NCBI GenBank assembly: GCA_963930645.1
Contig: OZ005656.1
Span: forward strand, 192,090,979-192,154,978
Reading direction: 5' to 3'
DNA length: 64,000 nucleotides
Origin: Salticus scenicus
Taxonomy: Eukaryota > Arthropoda > Arachnida > Araneae > Salticidae
This document shows positions 22,291 through 33,509 of the stretch, piece after piece (the first letter of the stretch is position 1; every line of letters begins with the position of its first letter). The position numbers and the translations under genes are program-made. Under the pieces are notes generated by a model. It saw only the letters and a program-made list of their open reading frames with translations. It made no database searches and had not been told where the DNA came from.

Positions 22291-23019
22291 CAAATGGCTA
22301 CAGTTGACAAGAATGATTAAACTAATCATGGTTGAAAATTTCCCTCCCAAAAAATTTAAGAAGTTCGATATCCCTAAGAGAGCTTCCCCTTCACATAGTA
22401 TATCACGGAACCTGAAATAAGCCGATTCCGTTCTACTTAAACGACTATTAAACTAATAACCACAGAAATGAATTCAATAAATTATAATGTTTTAAATTTC
22501 TGTCTTAATATTTCTAGTGTGAACAACATTAAAATACCCCTTTAAAATTTATGCTCAGTAAAAATAAATAACACACAAATTGTGAAAGACACTAGTGGAG
22601 TTAGACATTTTCAAATGACGTGAATCTACGTCAGCAGTCGCGAAAGTGTTAAGAGAAATTTTTCTATATTTCATTGTAGTTATATATCGAAGAAAATAAT
22701 TCTTAAAATAAAATGGAACACAATAAAGGCACGGCTGAAAATACTCCGTAAAAAATTAAAATTTTGGCATATTTGTCTCTGTTTATGTGTAAAATTGGAT
22801 GCATTTAAGATTATTTAAGACCTTTTAAGACCTTTAAGCTTTAGTGTTATATTTATAATTTAAATACATATACGATAACAATAACAATGTAACTATAAGA
22901 CAATAACTAGTAAGACAATAATGTAACACAATAACAATATAACTATAATGATATAACTGATCATAAAAGAAAAGAAAATATCTAACATTTTTAAAAATGA
23001 AGCTCGAAGTCTCCGTCTT
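22291..23019. other. no gene; piggyBac-type fragment and start of repeat R4
   Basis: About 22580-22655 is the half of a piggyBac-type MITE (CACAAATTGTGAAAGACAC to CAGCAGTCGCGAAAGTGTTA), the complement of the left end at 17088. From about 22940 the sequence matches 45690-45770 (repeat R4). The 66-codon frame 22834-23034 is low-complexity Tyr/Leu/Val and not a gene. Confidence 0.5.
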
Positions 23020-23221
23020 CATACTTGGCAACATCCTAATTAATATTCCGTAGAATCGTTAGCCCCGACTTCTTTTATTAGACCAGTATTTTTTTAGAGT
23101 ATTTTATGCCTTATTTAATCGTAATTGCATTTGGAGAATATTACTTTACAAATTTACTGGTGTAAGAAAAAGGGCGGGGCTAACGAAACTACGGAATATT
23201 AATGAGGATGTTGCAAGTATG
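23020..23221. mobile_element. palindromic MITE, family A, in repeat R4
   Basis: It starts CATACTTGGCAACATCCTAA and ends GGATGTTGCAAGTATG. The paired cores are GTTAGCCCCG and CGGGGCTAAC. The same repeat at 45760-45785 has no insertion here (CTCCATTCGTTTTTCATGAC), so the element arrived after the R4 copies separated. Confidence 0.8.
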
Positions 23222-23590
23222 GTCCTTTTATAAAGAAATATGAAAGTGTCTGAAAAAGGGCGGAGACTTCGGTTTCTGTAAAATTTAAAAAATTTCATTC
23301 TATTTTTTTGGCTATTCAAGAAAAAGTAATTTTTTAAATCTATTAATGTCAACGAAAATCTTCTCCCTTTTTTAATTGAAAAATATTTCTTCATTTAAAA
23401 TAATACGTTTGTGATATACAACATAATTTTCATTTTACTTTTATCTCTGAATGTAAAAGTGAATTATATTTGCCAACATTTTAATTTATTCCGAAGCATT
23501 TTAGTTCCACTTTTATTTCTTCCCACTTATTTTAAAAAGTGCTTTTTTTCGTATTTTACATAGTCCTATATTAGAGAGAATTATTCCATG
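23222..23590. repeat. repeat R4 with a half family A copy
   Basis: GGCGGAGACTTCGG to AATAATACGTTTGTG matches 45810-45960. The sequence from 23468 (TTGCCAACATTTTAATTTAT) to 23590 is the left half of a family A variant, matching 46397-46510. The 82-codon frame 23146-23394 spans this repeat and is not a gene. Confidence 0.65.
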
Positions 23591-23880
23591 TTTTTGTCTG
23601 ATCATAGTAAGATCCGCATGTGGGCGTTATTCTCCTCAGTTGCAATATTTCAGAACAAAATTTTCCGTATTCATATTTATATTACAAATGGATATGCATT
23701 ATCGTTATAGTGTTTCTAATCAAAGCATTTATAGTAATAGTATATTGATAGTACATATATGAATATTGTGTTTATTTTTAAGAAATAAATAACCCACAAA
23801 TTGCGAAAGAAACGCCCACTGGTGGAGTTAGAGATTTTCAAATGACGTGAATCTACTTCAGCGGTCGCGAAAGTGTAAAT
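23591..23880. mobile_element. piggyBac-type MITE copy, inverted
   Basis: It corresponds in reverse complement to 17090-17400: CAGAACAAAATTTTCCGTAT, GGATATGCATTA, CACAAATTGCGAAAGAAACG and CGGTCGCGAAAGTGT. The outer TTAA at the right has decayed (GTGTAAAT), and the left end is blurred. Confidence 0.6.
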
Positions 23881-24012
23881 GCTGGTATGACTTTCATGAA
23901 ATATACTGCATCATTCTGATTCAGAGTGTTTTCGAATAATTACTGTGGCACTTTAAAAAAAATTACATTTAATCATATTATATTATCATATAATTTGATA
24001 ATCGTTTAAAAT

Positions 24013-24172
24013 TAGGGTGCGTAGTGCCCGCCCTTTTGTAAAAAGTGTTCCACCAATATTTTAACAAGATAATTCTTTCTTAAATAAATATCTATAAATT
24101 TAAGAATGATTTTTCTCGTGAAAAGAAAGTGGTGGCAGGGTCCTTACAAAAGAGCGGGCATGCCCATCCTGT
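24013..24172. mobile_element. short inverted-repeat element (about 160 bp)
   Basis: The left end AGGGTGCGTAGTGCCCGCCC, followed by TTTTGTAA, pairs with the right end TTACAAAAGAGCGGGCATGC and then CCATCCTG. The middle is AT-rich. No coding capacity. The superfamily is not clear. Confidence 0.65.
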
Positions 24173-24289
24173 AAAATTACATTTTTGAAATACAAGCCCC
24201 ACCTATAGTCCTGCTTCTAAAACAACATATTATTATTGTTCTATTATTATTATTATTATTATTAAATATTTTTCTAAATTCGTGATTAT

Positions 24290-24623
24290 CTCCTCGGCTA
24301 AGCTTTGGTATAGCGATAAGCAAATTTGTGGAAAATTTCCGAGTTATACATTCCTTTTCTTTTCTTTTTTCACTTTTTTCGCCTTTTTTTGAGTGTGAAA
24401 CACGATGCATAATTCGAAAACTTTGCTGGAAAAACTCTACACTTTCGATTTTTTTTTTTTTTTTCCCTTGGATTCATGCGCGAGAAAGGAGCTAAGTTTT
24501 CTATTACAACTTTATTATTCATTTATTGATTTTTATTTATCTTGAAAAGGCTTAATTTATTTAGTGAATTTCATAGCAAGCACCAAAGTAAAATCATCAT
24601 TTATTTGCTTAAAATGTATTTTT
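24290..24623. repeat. interspersed repeat R3, left part of the filled copy
   Basis: TATAGCGATAAGC to AAAATGTATTTTT parallels 6620-6945. It stops at the hAT element that begins at 24624 and resumes at 26814. The short (ATT)n run at 24242-24263 lies just before it. Confidence 0.65.
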
Positions 24624-25152
24624 CAGTGGCGGCTCGTGCCAAATTTCCCACGTGGGGCCCGGTTCGTCGCACGACATGTAATATATATTCATAATTCAAA
24701 ATAAAAAAGAATAAGTTATTTAATGGCGAAAATTATATTCTTCTTATATATATATATATATATTCGGGGTGTTTTAAGTATATTATTGTTATTATAATTC
24801 ATCGTGAATATTATAAAATTTTACAATGTTAGAATATCAAAATTTTTAAACTGAAATTCTTCTACAGACATTTTTTTTTTTTTTTAACTTTCGTGCATAA
24901 CAACTCTAAATCTTTTAGGTATAAACGAAAACATTATATATTTAATATATATGTTTCTTGTACGGTTGTTTTTAAAAGCACAGCCAAAAATATAAGAAAT
25001 TAAATTTAAATTAATAATTTCATAAACATTAAATATGTATACACATTTTTAAAATGCCGAAATTTATAATGTCTGACATTTCATTTATTTGCATTTTTTT
25101 GCAAAATGTTAAATTAAAAATACATAATTAAAGACACTTTAAAAATCCATAG

Positions 25153-25193
<41 letters not shown>

Positions 25194-26813
25194 TGCGTAT
25201 ATATATATATATATTAAAAGTATTGATTTATCCCTTAATAATAATAATTTAGAAATATAATTTTTTAAATAATCCATATTAATTTATGTAAATGCGATTA
25301 TTATTATTAAAAATACTTTAATCAAATATTATTTGACTGAAAAAATAATAATCATAAAAAATATTACACTAAATCGCATGATTTTTTCTTTTTTTTAATA
25401 AACATATAATAAAAAGACATGCAAATTTTGGCAGCCAAAACGGTTCAAGTATTTAAATCTAATTATTATTTATGCAAAAATAAATATTCTGCTCACCGAG
25501 TTTTTTTTTTTTTTTTTTTTTTTTTCGAGCAAATGTTTCAATTACTTTCTGATTAAATTCTGGAACTGCGGAACTTTGTGGATTGCAAGAACCGCAAGAG
25601 CATTTTAACTTTCCTGTGCCGTAGAATTTCTCAAAAATGTTTTAATCCTTTTGTTAATAAATTTTCAACAGAATTCATTTCTTTTACTGTTAATTTGTAA
25701 ACAATCATAGACTTATATGGAAAAATAAAAACAAACACCATAAAAAAAGTCTCCTCTTTTTCATTATGAGTAGAAAAATAGATAAATGAAAAGTACTGTG
25801 AAAGTCGCCAAATTCTTTCCACGATCCGTATGGTTAATATATGTATTTGAAAGGAGACTTAGTTATTTTCCATTAACCCTTTATCTACTGCATTTTGAAA
25901 CAGACAAAAATTGTGTTTGAGACATATATTTTTAGTTACTAAAGAGCATTATTTAAAGATATATGCATTAAAAATCATTCATATCACATCATCAAAGTAA
26001 TTAATAAGGATTTTGTAATTTGGTATTTTAGTGTACCACTGGTACATAGAGGTCTAAAAAAGTATTTCGACATGAAAAAAGTGTAAAGAAGTATTTACTT
26101 TTTATGTACCTCATATTTTTTCTAAGATTAGTGGGATAGTCTTAAAATAATATAGGAATTAATTATAATACACATGAAGATCGTGAAAAATATCAAGCAA
26201 AAACAGCAAGTGCACTCCATAAAATCCTTTATGGAACAAAAATGGCTATATATATCGTCTAATGCTTTGTAGTGAAACTAAAGTGAGGTACATGTGTTCC
26301 TTTCATATAAATATCTTTGACATTTCGTCTATAAATTTGATTTTAAACTCTTTTAAAAGTAATGGTACTTTAAAGTACCGTCAGTAGATAAAGGGTTAAA
26401 CTACGTTCTAGAGGCCAATTCGCCAAGTGCCCCTAACACTTCAAAAGTATGGGAATTTTAACAGTGATAAAGCTCTACTTCGCCAAATGTGTTTACCAGC
26501 TGTTCCATGCGCAAAGCAATAAATACTATACTAATCAATGCGGGAGATGGGGCACAAATCCTAATACCCAAACGGCTGAACTCTGAATAGGAAGTAGTTG
26601 TAATTCGGTAAAAGCAAAGCGGAAAAGGGACAAGCAAACTTTATGTCCTAAAGAATAAGAGGAAATTGGATGCACATTTTTAACTTGATAGAGATATTTT
26701 TACAAGCGTCAGAATAAAAAAAAAAAAAAGAAAGAAATATTATTTGATTTTTAATAGAGAGAAAAATTGAAGCGGGGCCAAGCCCAGGTGCCCTCAATGA
26801 CGGACCGCCACTG
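24624..26813. mobile_element. hAT non-autonomous element, 2.19 kb
   Basis: The ends are CAGTGGCGGCTCGTGCC and GACGGACCGCCACTG, the common hAT CAGTGGCGG terminus. The flanking octamers GTATTTTT (24616-24623) and GTATATTT (26814-26821) match at 7 of 8. The inside is AT-rich with (TA)n tracts at about 24742-24766 and 25156-25214, a T run near 25501, and a nested piggyBac-type MITE at 25873-26399. The 63-codon frame at 25631-25822 does not resemble a hAT transposase. Confidence 0.9.
25873..26399. mobile_element. piggyBac-type MITE nested in the hAT element
   Basis: TTAA at 25873-25876 and TTAA at 26396-26399 bound 527 bp. The ends TTAACCCTTTATCTACTG and CAGTAGATAAAGGGTTAA are inverted repeats of 18 bp with no mismatch. 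A second inner pair involves GTACCACTGGTAC at 26034-26046 and GGTACTTTAAAGTACC near 26364-26379. No transposase frame. Confidence 0.93.
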
Positions 26814-26830
26814 GTATATTTGATATATTT

Positions 26831-26969
26831 CAGAGGTGGAAAATTGGCGGAGAACTCATACCACTATTTATTTGAAAATTTTCTCTACTTACAAAATCGC
26901 CAGTTTAAGAAGAAGACTATATTGTTTAATAATTTCAGGTATGAGTTCTGCGTCAAATTTTCACCCCTG
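26831..26969. mobile_element. small hAT-type MITE (139 bp)
   Basis: The left end CAGAGGTGGAAAATTGGCGG, with AACTCATACC further in, pairs with the right GGTATGAGTTCTGCG and AAATTTTCACCCCTG. TATATTT occurs on both flanks. It is a diverged relative of 35753-35890. The 88-codon frame 26836-27102 begins inside it and is not a gene. Confidence 0.8.
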
Positions 26970-27553
26970 TATATTTAGTAATGATGCAAAGTATCGTTTC
27001 ATGACGCGATTCGCAGTATCCACCAGTCTCATAAGTTGTACGTCGGTAACAACAATAGGTCCTTTTTTATTAAAGTTCTTGGAACACGTGAAGTACTGTT
27101 GACATATTCTTTAACCACACTTTGCGATTATTTTAACTTCTGCGCAAATGCTGACTCAACGAGTCCAGTGTTAATATAGGGGTGATTGAGAGAAAATAGC
27201 GATAAGGGACTATATATTTGTCAAATCTCAACCTGTCGGTCAATTTGGCACTCCTCCAAGCCATTGGACTCGATATCGCAGCTAGTTTCGTGAAACGTGG
27301 TTACACTGTTTGCTCCTTAACGATGTATTCCATAATGGGTATTTAAAGTAAATTTATAAGATTTAAACACGAATATGTAAAACCTCTTTTTTTCAACAAT
27401 GCAATATATTCGAGAAATGTCAAAGATGGAGCTTAATGTCCAAAATAAGAAAATGTACCCACATGAAAATATAAGTTATTTAATAATGGCGTCCGTCCTC
27501 TGCATCTGTTTTTATAAATATTCATTCATTTACAATACAATTAATCTGAAAAA

Positions 27554-27560
<7 letters not shown>
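26970..27560. repeat. interspersed repeat R3, right part of the filled copy
   Basis: TAATGATGCAAAGTATCG to TAATGGCGTCC follows 6955-7260. About 200 bp at 27110-27305 (ACTTTGCGATTATTTT to CGTGGTTACACTG) has no counterpart in the other copy and is an additional insertion whose type I cannot name; it contains a weak inverted pair CGAGTCCAGTG / ATTGGACTCG. Confidence 0.6.
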
Positions 27561-27608
<48 letters not shown>

Positions 27609-27711
27609 TAGGAAAATTTTGTTCAAATAAGAAGAAAAAAAAAAAAAAAAAAAAAAAAAATGCGGGTACTAACAATATTACGGAATATTAATTAGAAAGT
27701 TGGCAGCTATG
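27561..27711. repeat. A and TA microsatellites, then half a family A copy
   Basis: A run at about 27549-27570, (TA)n at 27571-27604, A run at about 27634-27660, then GCGGGTACTAACAATATTAC to GTTGGCAGCTATG, which is the right arm of a family A MITE. The 70-codon frame at 27399-27611 reads into the tracts and is not a gene. Confidence 0.7.
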
Positions 27712-28284
27712 ATTCAAGATGTTGCGAGGACCATTGAATTGGAATTTGAAACACATAATTATCATACCAATTTCACAGTATTTTTCACATTTGTTTTTTC
27801 CGATGTAAGTACACAGTGCCTCTTAACCGTGACGCTTTTTTCCTTAGCAAAAACAACACCAAAGTAAGTAAACAGCGATTTAAAAAATAATCCAATCAAA
27901 ATATCGAAATACTGACTATTTATTGAAAAAACTTACATTTCCACACCCTGCAGTCTTATTGAAACAGATTAGTACATTTTAAGTTATTCTCAGTATATTT
28001 TTAAAAGCAGTTTAAAAAAGTTTATATTGCATACATTACTGTGTGTAGTTGCGTCTACTCCACTGTCGCCACTTTCTAACTCGCGTTTTAAATTTCTACA
28101 GAAGATGTGAAAAATATATATATTCTAGGGGTGTGTATGATGTGTGGGGGAAGGAAAGTGCCCATGGACTCCAAATTTTTTGAAATTTTCAAAAATAATA
28201 TAATTAAAATATTAATAATAATAATAAAAAAATTCAACAAATTTCAAAAATATTATTTATATATAATCTGTATTAATTTATGTT
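27712..28284. other. no gene seen
   Basis: AT-rich DNA with an (ATA)n run near 28204-28225. The 64-codon frame 28107-28301 is low-complexity Ile/Lys and has no motif. Confidence 0.4.
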
Positions 28285-28708
28285 CACTATTGAATTGGTA
28301 ACTAGAATTGGCAGTTTGTTTAAAAGAATAGTAATCGGATCTTGTAAAAAAACAAAATTTATTATAATATAATAGTATAGATACATGATTAAGTACTGGG
28401 ATTTAATTAAGGCCACACCAGCATGTGAAAGTTAATGTTCTAAAGATATTTAGAAATGAAAAAAGTTATTTAAAATTATTCCCAGATTTTTTTTTTCCCC
28501 AGCCTACTCTTTAAATCGTCTTATAATTTTCGGGTAATAATTGAAACTAACTATGTATTGTATACACGTCACATAATGTATTTAAGTTTAAAGCAGTATG
28601 AATTATCTACCACACAATTTAAAATGCCCTTTACACAATTTTTATCTGTAGTCCTAATATAGCTAAAATCTTTGGAGTGGCCCTGTAGTAATCAAAATAT
28701 AAATACTT

Positions 28709-29022
28709 TTAACACGTTCATCGCCATGTCAGCTATCAGTGACTGACACTGAACTTTCCGTTTAGGCCACGTCAGCCACCGGTGTCTGACAGTGTGAAAT
28801 ATGATATAAAACTAAAAACTTTACATAGTTTTAAGTAATTACTGACAATTTATTTCAAATTTACTTATTTTTTATTTATTATAGGATTATATTATTAAGG
28901 CATTTTAATGAATTTTCTTGAAACATGGTAAACATAACACGGTAAACATAACACGTTTCTAAGCAGAGCGCGTGGCCTGAATGGGATTTCCTTAAGAATT
29001 CGCGTGGCGTTCAACGTGTTAA
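28709..29022. mobile_element. piggyBac-type MITE in H1
   Basis: TTAA at 28709-28712 and 29019-29022 bound 314 bp. The ends are TTAACACGTTCATCGCCATG and the complement of CGTGGCGTTCAACGTGTTAA. Inner hairpins include CAGTGACTGACACTG near 28737. The other H1 copy has a simple TTTTAAAA at the equivalent place (about 4881-4888), so the insertion and its TTAA duplication can be read directly. Confidence 0.9.
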
Positions 29023-29065
29023 ATATCATAGTTTACAGGAAACTTGGTTTTGTATATGTAAAATA

Positions 29066-30113
29066 CAGTAAAGCACCGTTTATACGTCTTTGAAGGGACT
29101 GACGTAATAAATGAAAAGACGTATAATCGAAATTTTAATAAGACTTTGATTACTACAAATTCAACGACACTTAAGCAAAATTTATATGAAAATACTAATT
29201 AATAAAGTTTCTTAGGAGAGTAAATGTGTATTATTATTTTCTTAAGACAATAATTAATTTAAAAAAAAAATGATTTATTATAAAAAGTGAGAAAAATCAT
29301 GCTATTAATGCATTTCTGGGTACTAATTAAATATATCATATATTATTATATATTATATTACATTTCCTTAAGAAATATATGAAAACATTTTGAATATTAA
29401 TTATATGTATTATGTACCTTTTCATAATAAGCATACGTTTTATGTTCATACCGATAGTTATTTAATAACATTAAAAATCTTTAACCCTTACCGCTCGTAT
29501 GTACCTTCTGAAGGGACATTAAAAAATCGAGCCACGCCTTAAAGTGTTCCTCTGCAAATGAAATGTTAATTTCCTAAAACGTGTAACTATAGGCTACCAT
29601 TCGGCTACTGGAAAATTTTAACAGAAAGATTTATTTCATTTATTGATGAAGTAAAATAAAACAAATTATTACAATTTTTCAGTAGCCAAAAGGTAGTAAG
29701 TTGGAAACTATACGTGTGACGTTTTAAAGGAACGCCAAAAGGCGTGTCTTACGGAAAATATGCCGAGCGCAAAGGGTTAATATTCGTCTAATTTACTGCT
29801 TGTCTATGAGTAATAAAAATTCTACTGTGAATTTATTAGTTGATTCTTCGATTAGTATTCTGCGATCTTTCCTATGTTTCCCCATTTAAGAAGCTTTCTA
29901 GAAAAAATCTGTCACATTTAGAATTCAAAATAAAGACAAGACGAGAAATTTTGAAATTTTTAGTAAAGTGAAAAAGACGTATAACCGATATTAGCGGCGT
30001 ATAAACGAAGGAATTTTGCATTAAAATGAATCGGAATAAGTCAGGACTTCACTAAAAGGACGTATAAATGTAAAAGACGTTTAAACGAGAGACGTATAAA
30101 CGGTGTTTTACTG
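29066..30113. mobile_element. pogo/Tigger-like non-autonomous element
   Basis: TA at 29064-29065 and 30114-30115 bound 1048 bp. The left end CAGTAAAGCACCGTTTATAC, then GTC, pairs with the right end GACGTATAAACGGTGTTTTA followed by CTG. Motifs of the type GACGTATAA recur near both ends (29112, 29977, 30060, 30090). The other H1 copy reads GTAAAATATATG at the same place (about 4922-4933), so the TA duplication is confirmed. No transposase. A piggyBac-type MITE is nested at 29481-29780. Confidence 0.92.
29481..29780. mobile_element. piggyBac-type MITE nested in the pogo-like element
   Basis: TTAA at 29481-29484 and 29777-29780 bound 300 bp. The ends TTAACCCTTACCGCTCG and CGAGCGCAAAGGGTTAA are inverted repeats with two differences. 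Inside, GCTACTGGAAAATT and AATTTTTCAGTAGCC also pair. No coding frame. Confidence 0.93.
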
Positions 30114-30451
30114 TATATGCTAATTTTATTATGTTTATTGCTGTCTAAAAGTGTTATTTTGCATCAATAAAAAACTTCACCCATGTATAGTTGAACTATT
30201 TCATAGACATAATGTATTACATTCTTTTGAATGCGCTTACAGGAACAATGCAGCTGATATTAAAGGGATTATTCTTTTATATTCGCTGGCAGCAAAACTC
30301 CATGTTAATGAAAAAAAAAAAAAAAAAAAAAAAAAAGAAAAGGAAAGAGAAAAATAAATGCTACATAAAAAAAGTAATAAACTATCCAATATTATATAAT
30401 TCTATAAAGAAACTGTCACTGTAAAATTACTGAAAATAAAACTTTATTTTA

Positions 30452-30867
30452 CATCAGTCAGATAGCACCCTTTCTCCCTTCCCATGTTATCCAATGGGAT
30501 TTTTGTCGCGTCGTTTTATAAAAATATTTTATTAAAAAATGAACTTTTTCGAATTCTGTTTTTTGAATATTACTCTTTGAACAGGTCGTCTTTTAGCTTA
30601 GTGAGCAATTTTTCGAAAAAATAAATTTAAATATTTTACTTACAGACCCACACTCAGAGTCCATAATTTACTTATTGAAATAAAATATTTAAATTAATTT
30701 TTTCGAAAAATTGTTCACCAAGCTAAAAGGCGACCCGTTCAAAGAGTAATATTCAAAAATCAGAATTCGAAAAACTTCATTTTTGAATGAGATATTTTTA
30801 TAAAACGAAGCAACGAAAATCCCATTGGATAACATGGGAAAGGAGAAAGGGAGCTATCTGACTGATG
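30452..30867. mobile_element. palindromic MITE flanked by TA (416 bp)
   Basis: The left arm CATCAGTCAGATAGCACCCT pairs with the right arm GAGCTATCTGACTGATG. Pairing continues through CCCATGTTATCCAATGGGAT and GAATATTACTCTTTGAAC almost to the centre near 30650. TA flanks both ends (30450-30451, 30868-30869). The whole element can fold into one long hairpin. The 74-codon minus frame 30760-30984 lies across its right arm and is not a gene. Confidence 0.88.
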
Positions 30868-30869
30868 TA

Positions 30870-31440
30870 CAGCCCAAAGCCAGTTAAACACATGTTGACG
30901 GTCGCATCTTATTGGCCAGAAGATATCGATACTTTGAAATAAACCAATATCAATGAACCAATAGCAGGAAATGAGCTGAAACAAAAGATATTGTTTTCAT
31001 TCGTCATAATAAGCGTTTGTTTTTATATCGTCTTGTCTGTGGTATTACACCTACGATCCACGAGCGGTGATGTGCAATATTATCAAAGAACTTATTCTAA
31101 CGGTAGTATAAATTCTTTCATATTATCGTTTAGGGTCAGTAAATGCATGAATGTAGAGTGGTATACTGTCATAAGTCAATATACTGTGATAACTTAATTT
31201 TCTTGATGAATATCATTCAGACGGATAGGGATATATCGTTTCGACAATCGAGCAGATATGTTTCGCGATATCATTGGTTGATGAAGTTGGTCTGAGGTTG
31301 ATGAAGACAGTAGTGTTTTCTTCTAGAAGAGTAGAACGAAACATTGGTAATTAAAGGAATGTATTTCCGCTTATTCGCGCGATAATCAAAGCTGATGGCT
31401 TTCAATAAATACTGTTTATTTTTTTATTATGCGGTGGACT
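30870..31440. other. no gene recognised
   Basis: This unassigned sequence is part of the material between the two halves of the filled H1 copy. The 68-codon frame 30991-31197 starts with a hydrophobic stretch (FVIISVCFYIVLSVVL) that could pass for a membrane segment, but nothing else supports a gene. Confidence 0.35.
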
Positions 31441-31880
31441 TATTAAGAGGGGACAATACCTAATCTCGTCGGCAGCCTTCGCCCATGTTATTCTACGGGA
31501 AAATTCATTGCTACAATTACACATTACCTAATGAATATTTTTAAATTCTGTTTTCAAAGTCAGAAATTCTTAACCGTTAAATGAGTACTCATTTTTGAAA
31601 AATTCATTTTTTTAAATTTTTACATTTTAATTTTGAGTTGAAAAATGCGATTTTTCACAAAATGCATTTTCTCATTTTCTAATCGCAAAATGAAATACTA
31701 AAATTTAAAAAAATCAATTTTTGGAAAAAAAGTACTAATTTAACGCTTATGAATTTTCTAAATGTGAAAACAGAATTGAAAAATATTCATTAGGTATTGA
31801 GTAATTATGTAAAAAAATTTCCCATAGAATAACATGGGCGAAGGCTGCCTGTGAGATTAGGTATTGTCCGCTCTTAAAGC
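31441..31880. mobile_element. palindromic AT-rich MITE, relative of families B and C
   Basis: The left arm GGACAATACCTAATCTCGTC, GGCAGCCTTCGCCCATGTTA pairs with the right arm AACATGGGCGAAGGCTGCC, GATTAGGTATTGTCCG. The interior repeats the AATTCTGTTTTCAAAGTC / CTAAATGTGAAAACAG theme seen in families B and C. No certain target duplication. Confidence 0.8.
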
Positions 31881-32302
31881 AGTGATATTTTAGATTTGAG
31901 GTTTCGCACGCAGGAATAAAGGAAGAGGAAGTATATGCATTGTGGGAGTGATCGTTTGGGGTGGGGTTATATTTTTTTTATTTTATCAGTGAGTGATGGG
32001 AAAAAAATAAGAGAATGGGTATTAGTATAAGATATTGCGCACTCTTTTTGTTCGGGTTTCGTTCGCTGATCGTGGTTCGTTCGTTCGGGTTTCATTCGTG
32101 ATGCGCGCTAGCTCAGAAGCATAATTCTATTAATCCGTGGTTGGTGTTTAACGGTACTTATCGGCATATCGATTGATCGCGCGGTGCGCACTAGGTAACA
32201 TCGTTAAAGGGATATATCGGCAGAGCAAAACGTTAAATATTGTTATCGGGATATTTAAAAAATATCGATACTTAGGGATATATTGATAAATAATCCAGCC
32301 CT
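31881..32302. other. no gene; possible DNA-element end at the right
   Basis: The stretch 32040-32110 is rich in TTCGTTCG and CGGGTTTC. The right edge (CATCGTTAAAGGGATATATC to TAATCCAGCCCTA) looks like a hAT-style end in reverse (TAGGGCTGGATTA), but I could not find its partner to the left. Confidence 0.35.
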
Positions 32303-32792
32303 AATATAAAGTACACAAAATGCACTAAGCTTATTTTTAGCATTTCATAACTTGTAAATAGAATGGTTAAAAAAATTACATTAATTTAAATTAAATCTTT
32401 AGAAAACATGAATAGACTTAACGTTTGTAAACTTTATAAATTTGAAAATGGAAAATAAATAAATAAAAAAATAAAAACTGCATTAATTAATTATTCTCAT
32501 AAGAACTTTCTGCATATAATAATGCTAGTGACGGAGGAATGGAAAGAAGTAGAGAGGACACTTAAGGACACTTAAGAATATTTATTTTTTCCCGAGAGTA
32601 AAGGCACATGGTATACTGTGGGCCAAGATAACTAGAGTTTTACCAAGATGACGCATTAACTTTTTTTTTTTCTTGTTCACATTCAGAACACTAACATCCG
32701 TACAATTAGTACTCATTTTTCTGCAACGTGGTGTTTTAAATTTTTACTATTTCATTTTACAGCTTAAAAATAAAAAACTTCTCCCTCTCTCT

Positions 32793-32830
<38 letters not shown>

Positions 32831-32930
32831 CATTTTTAAACTCAAAAATAAAATATCAAAAATTCCAAAAATGATTTTTAAGAAAACGAGTACAAATATT
32901 ACGGATGTGAACTTTCTGAACGGGTAAAAA

Positions 32931-32974
<44 letters not shown>

Positions 32975-33040
32975 CATTTAAGTGTGGTGGGTACTTTAAC
33001 AAATTTTCCTATAGAATATGAACTTTGACCGTCAGTGAAG
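32303..33040. repeat. end of H1 plus family C element
   Basis: 32303-32560 continues H1 (matches 5165-5430). 32572-33040 is a family C palindrome cut at the right by a family A MITE. It contains a T run of about 32 at 32799-32830 and (AAT)n at 32932-32970. The opposed frames at 32673-32927 and 32747-32977 read through these tracts (poly-Phe, poly-Tyr) and are not genes. Confidence 0.65.
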
Positions 33041-33252
33041 CATGCTTGCCAACCATCTCATTATGAAGCGTAGTACTTTTAATCACCGCCTTTTTTTGTA
33101 TACCAGTAATTTTTTAGAGTAATTTCATTCTTATTTAATCGTAACACTATTTGGAGAGAATTGCTCTAAATATAAAGTGGTGTGGGAAAAGGGGCGTATT
33201 TTCAAGGGGCGTTAACAAGTCTACGCTTATTAATGAGATGGTTGGCAGCCCT
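33041..33252. mobile_element. palindromic MITE, family A, diverged
   Basis: CATGCTTGCCAACCATCTCA at the left pairs with GAGATGGTTGGCAGCCCTG at the right. The cores AATCACCGCC and GGGGCGTTAA are weak. It is more diverged than the copies at 45 and 60 kb. Confidence 0.7.
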
Positions 33253-33509
33253 GGTGAAGATAGAATTGAAAAATTTAATTAATATGAATGAAAAAAATTA
33301 TTGAAAAAATTCAAGTACCATTTTTTTATAGAACGATTTAAAATATTAAATTTGAACTTTCCGCTAATATTATTTATTAAACTAGCGAGCTTCGCCCGCT
33401 AGCGGGTCAGTATTTTCAAATGAATCACTAAAATTAATGAATCACTAACAGTAACTTTTAGTGTTCAGAAAAGAAATTAAAAAAAAAAAAAAAAATCATT
33501 TCTGATTGA

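Larger units (their letters stand above)
28285..30320. repeat. interspersed repeat H1, filled copy
   Basis: It aligns with 4480-5115 when the two insertions at 28709-29022 and 29066-30113 are removed. Anchors are TTTAAAAGAATAGTAAT, AATCAAAATATAAATAC, TAATTTTATTATGTTTATTG and TTTCATAGACATAATGTAT. The frames 30151-30357 and 30191-30424 are chance frames running into an A tract. Confidence 0.75.

Noticed and set aside
30991..31197. Possible small membrane protein
   Set aside because: Only one hydrophobic stretch, no conserved motif and no second copy to test conservation.
32673..32977. Opposed frames with poly-Phe and poly-Tyr
   Set aside because: They read a T homopolymer and an (AAT)n tract.
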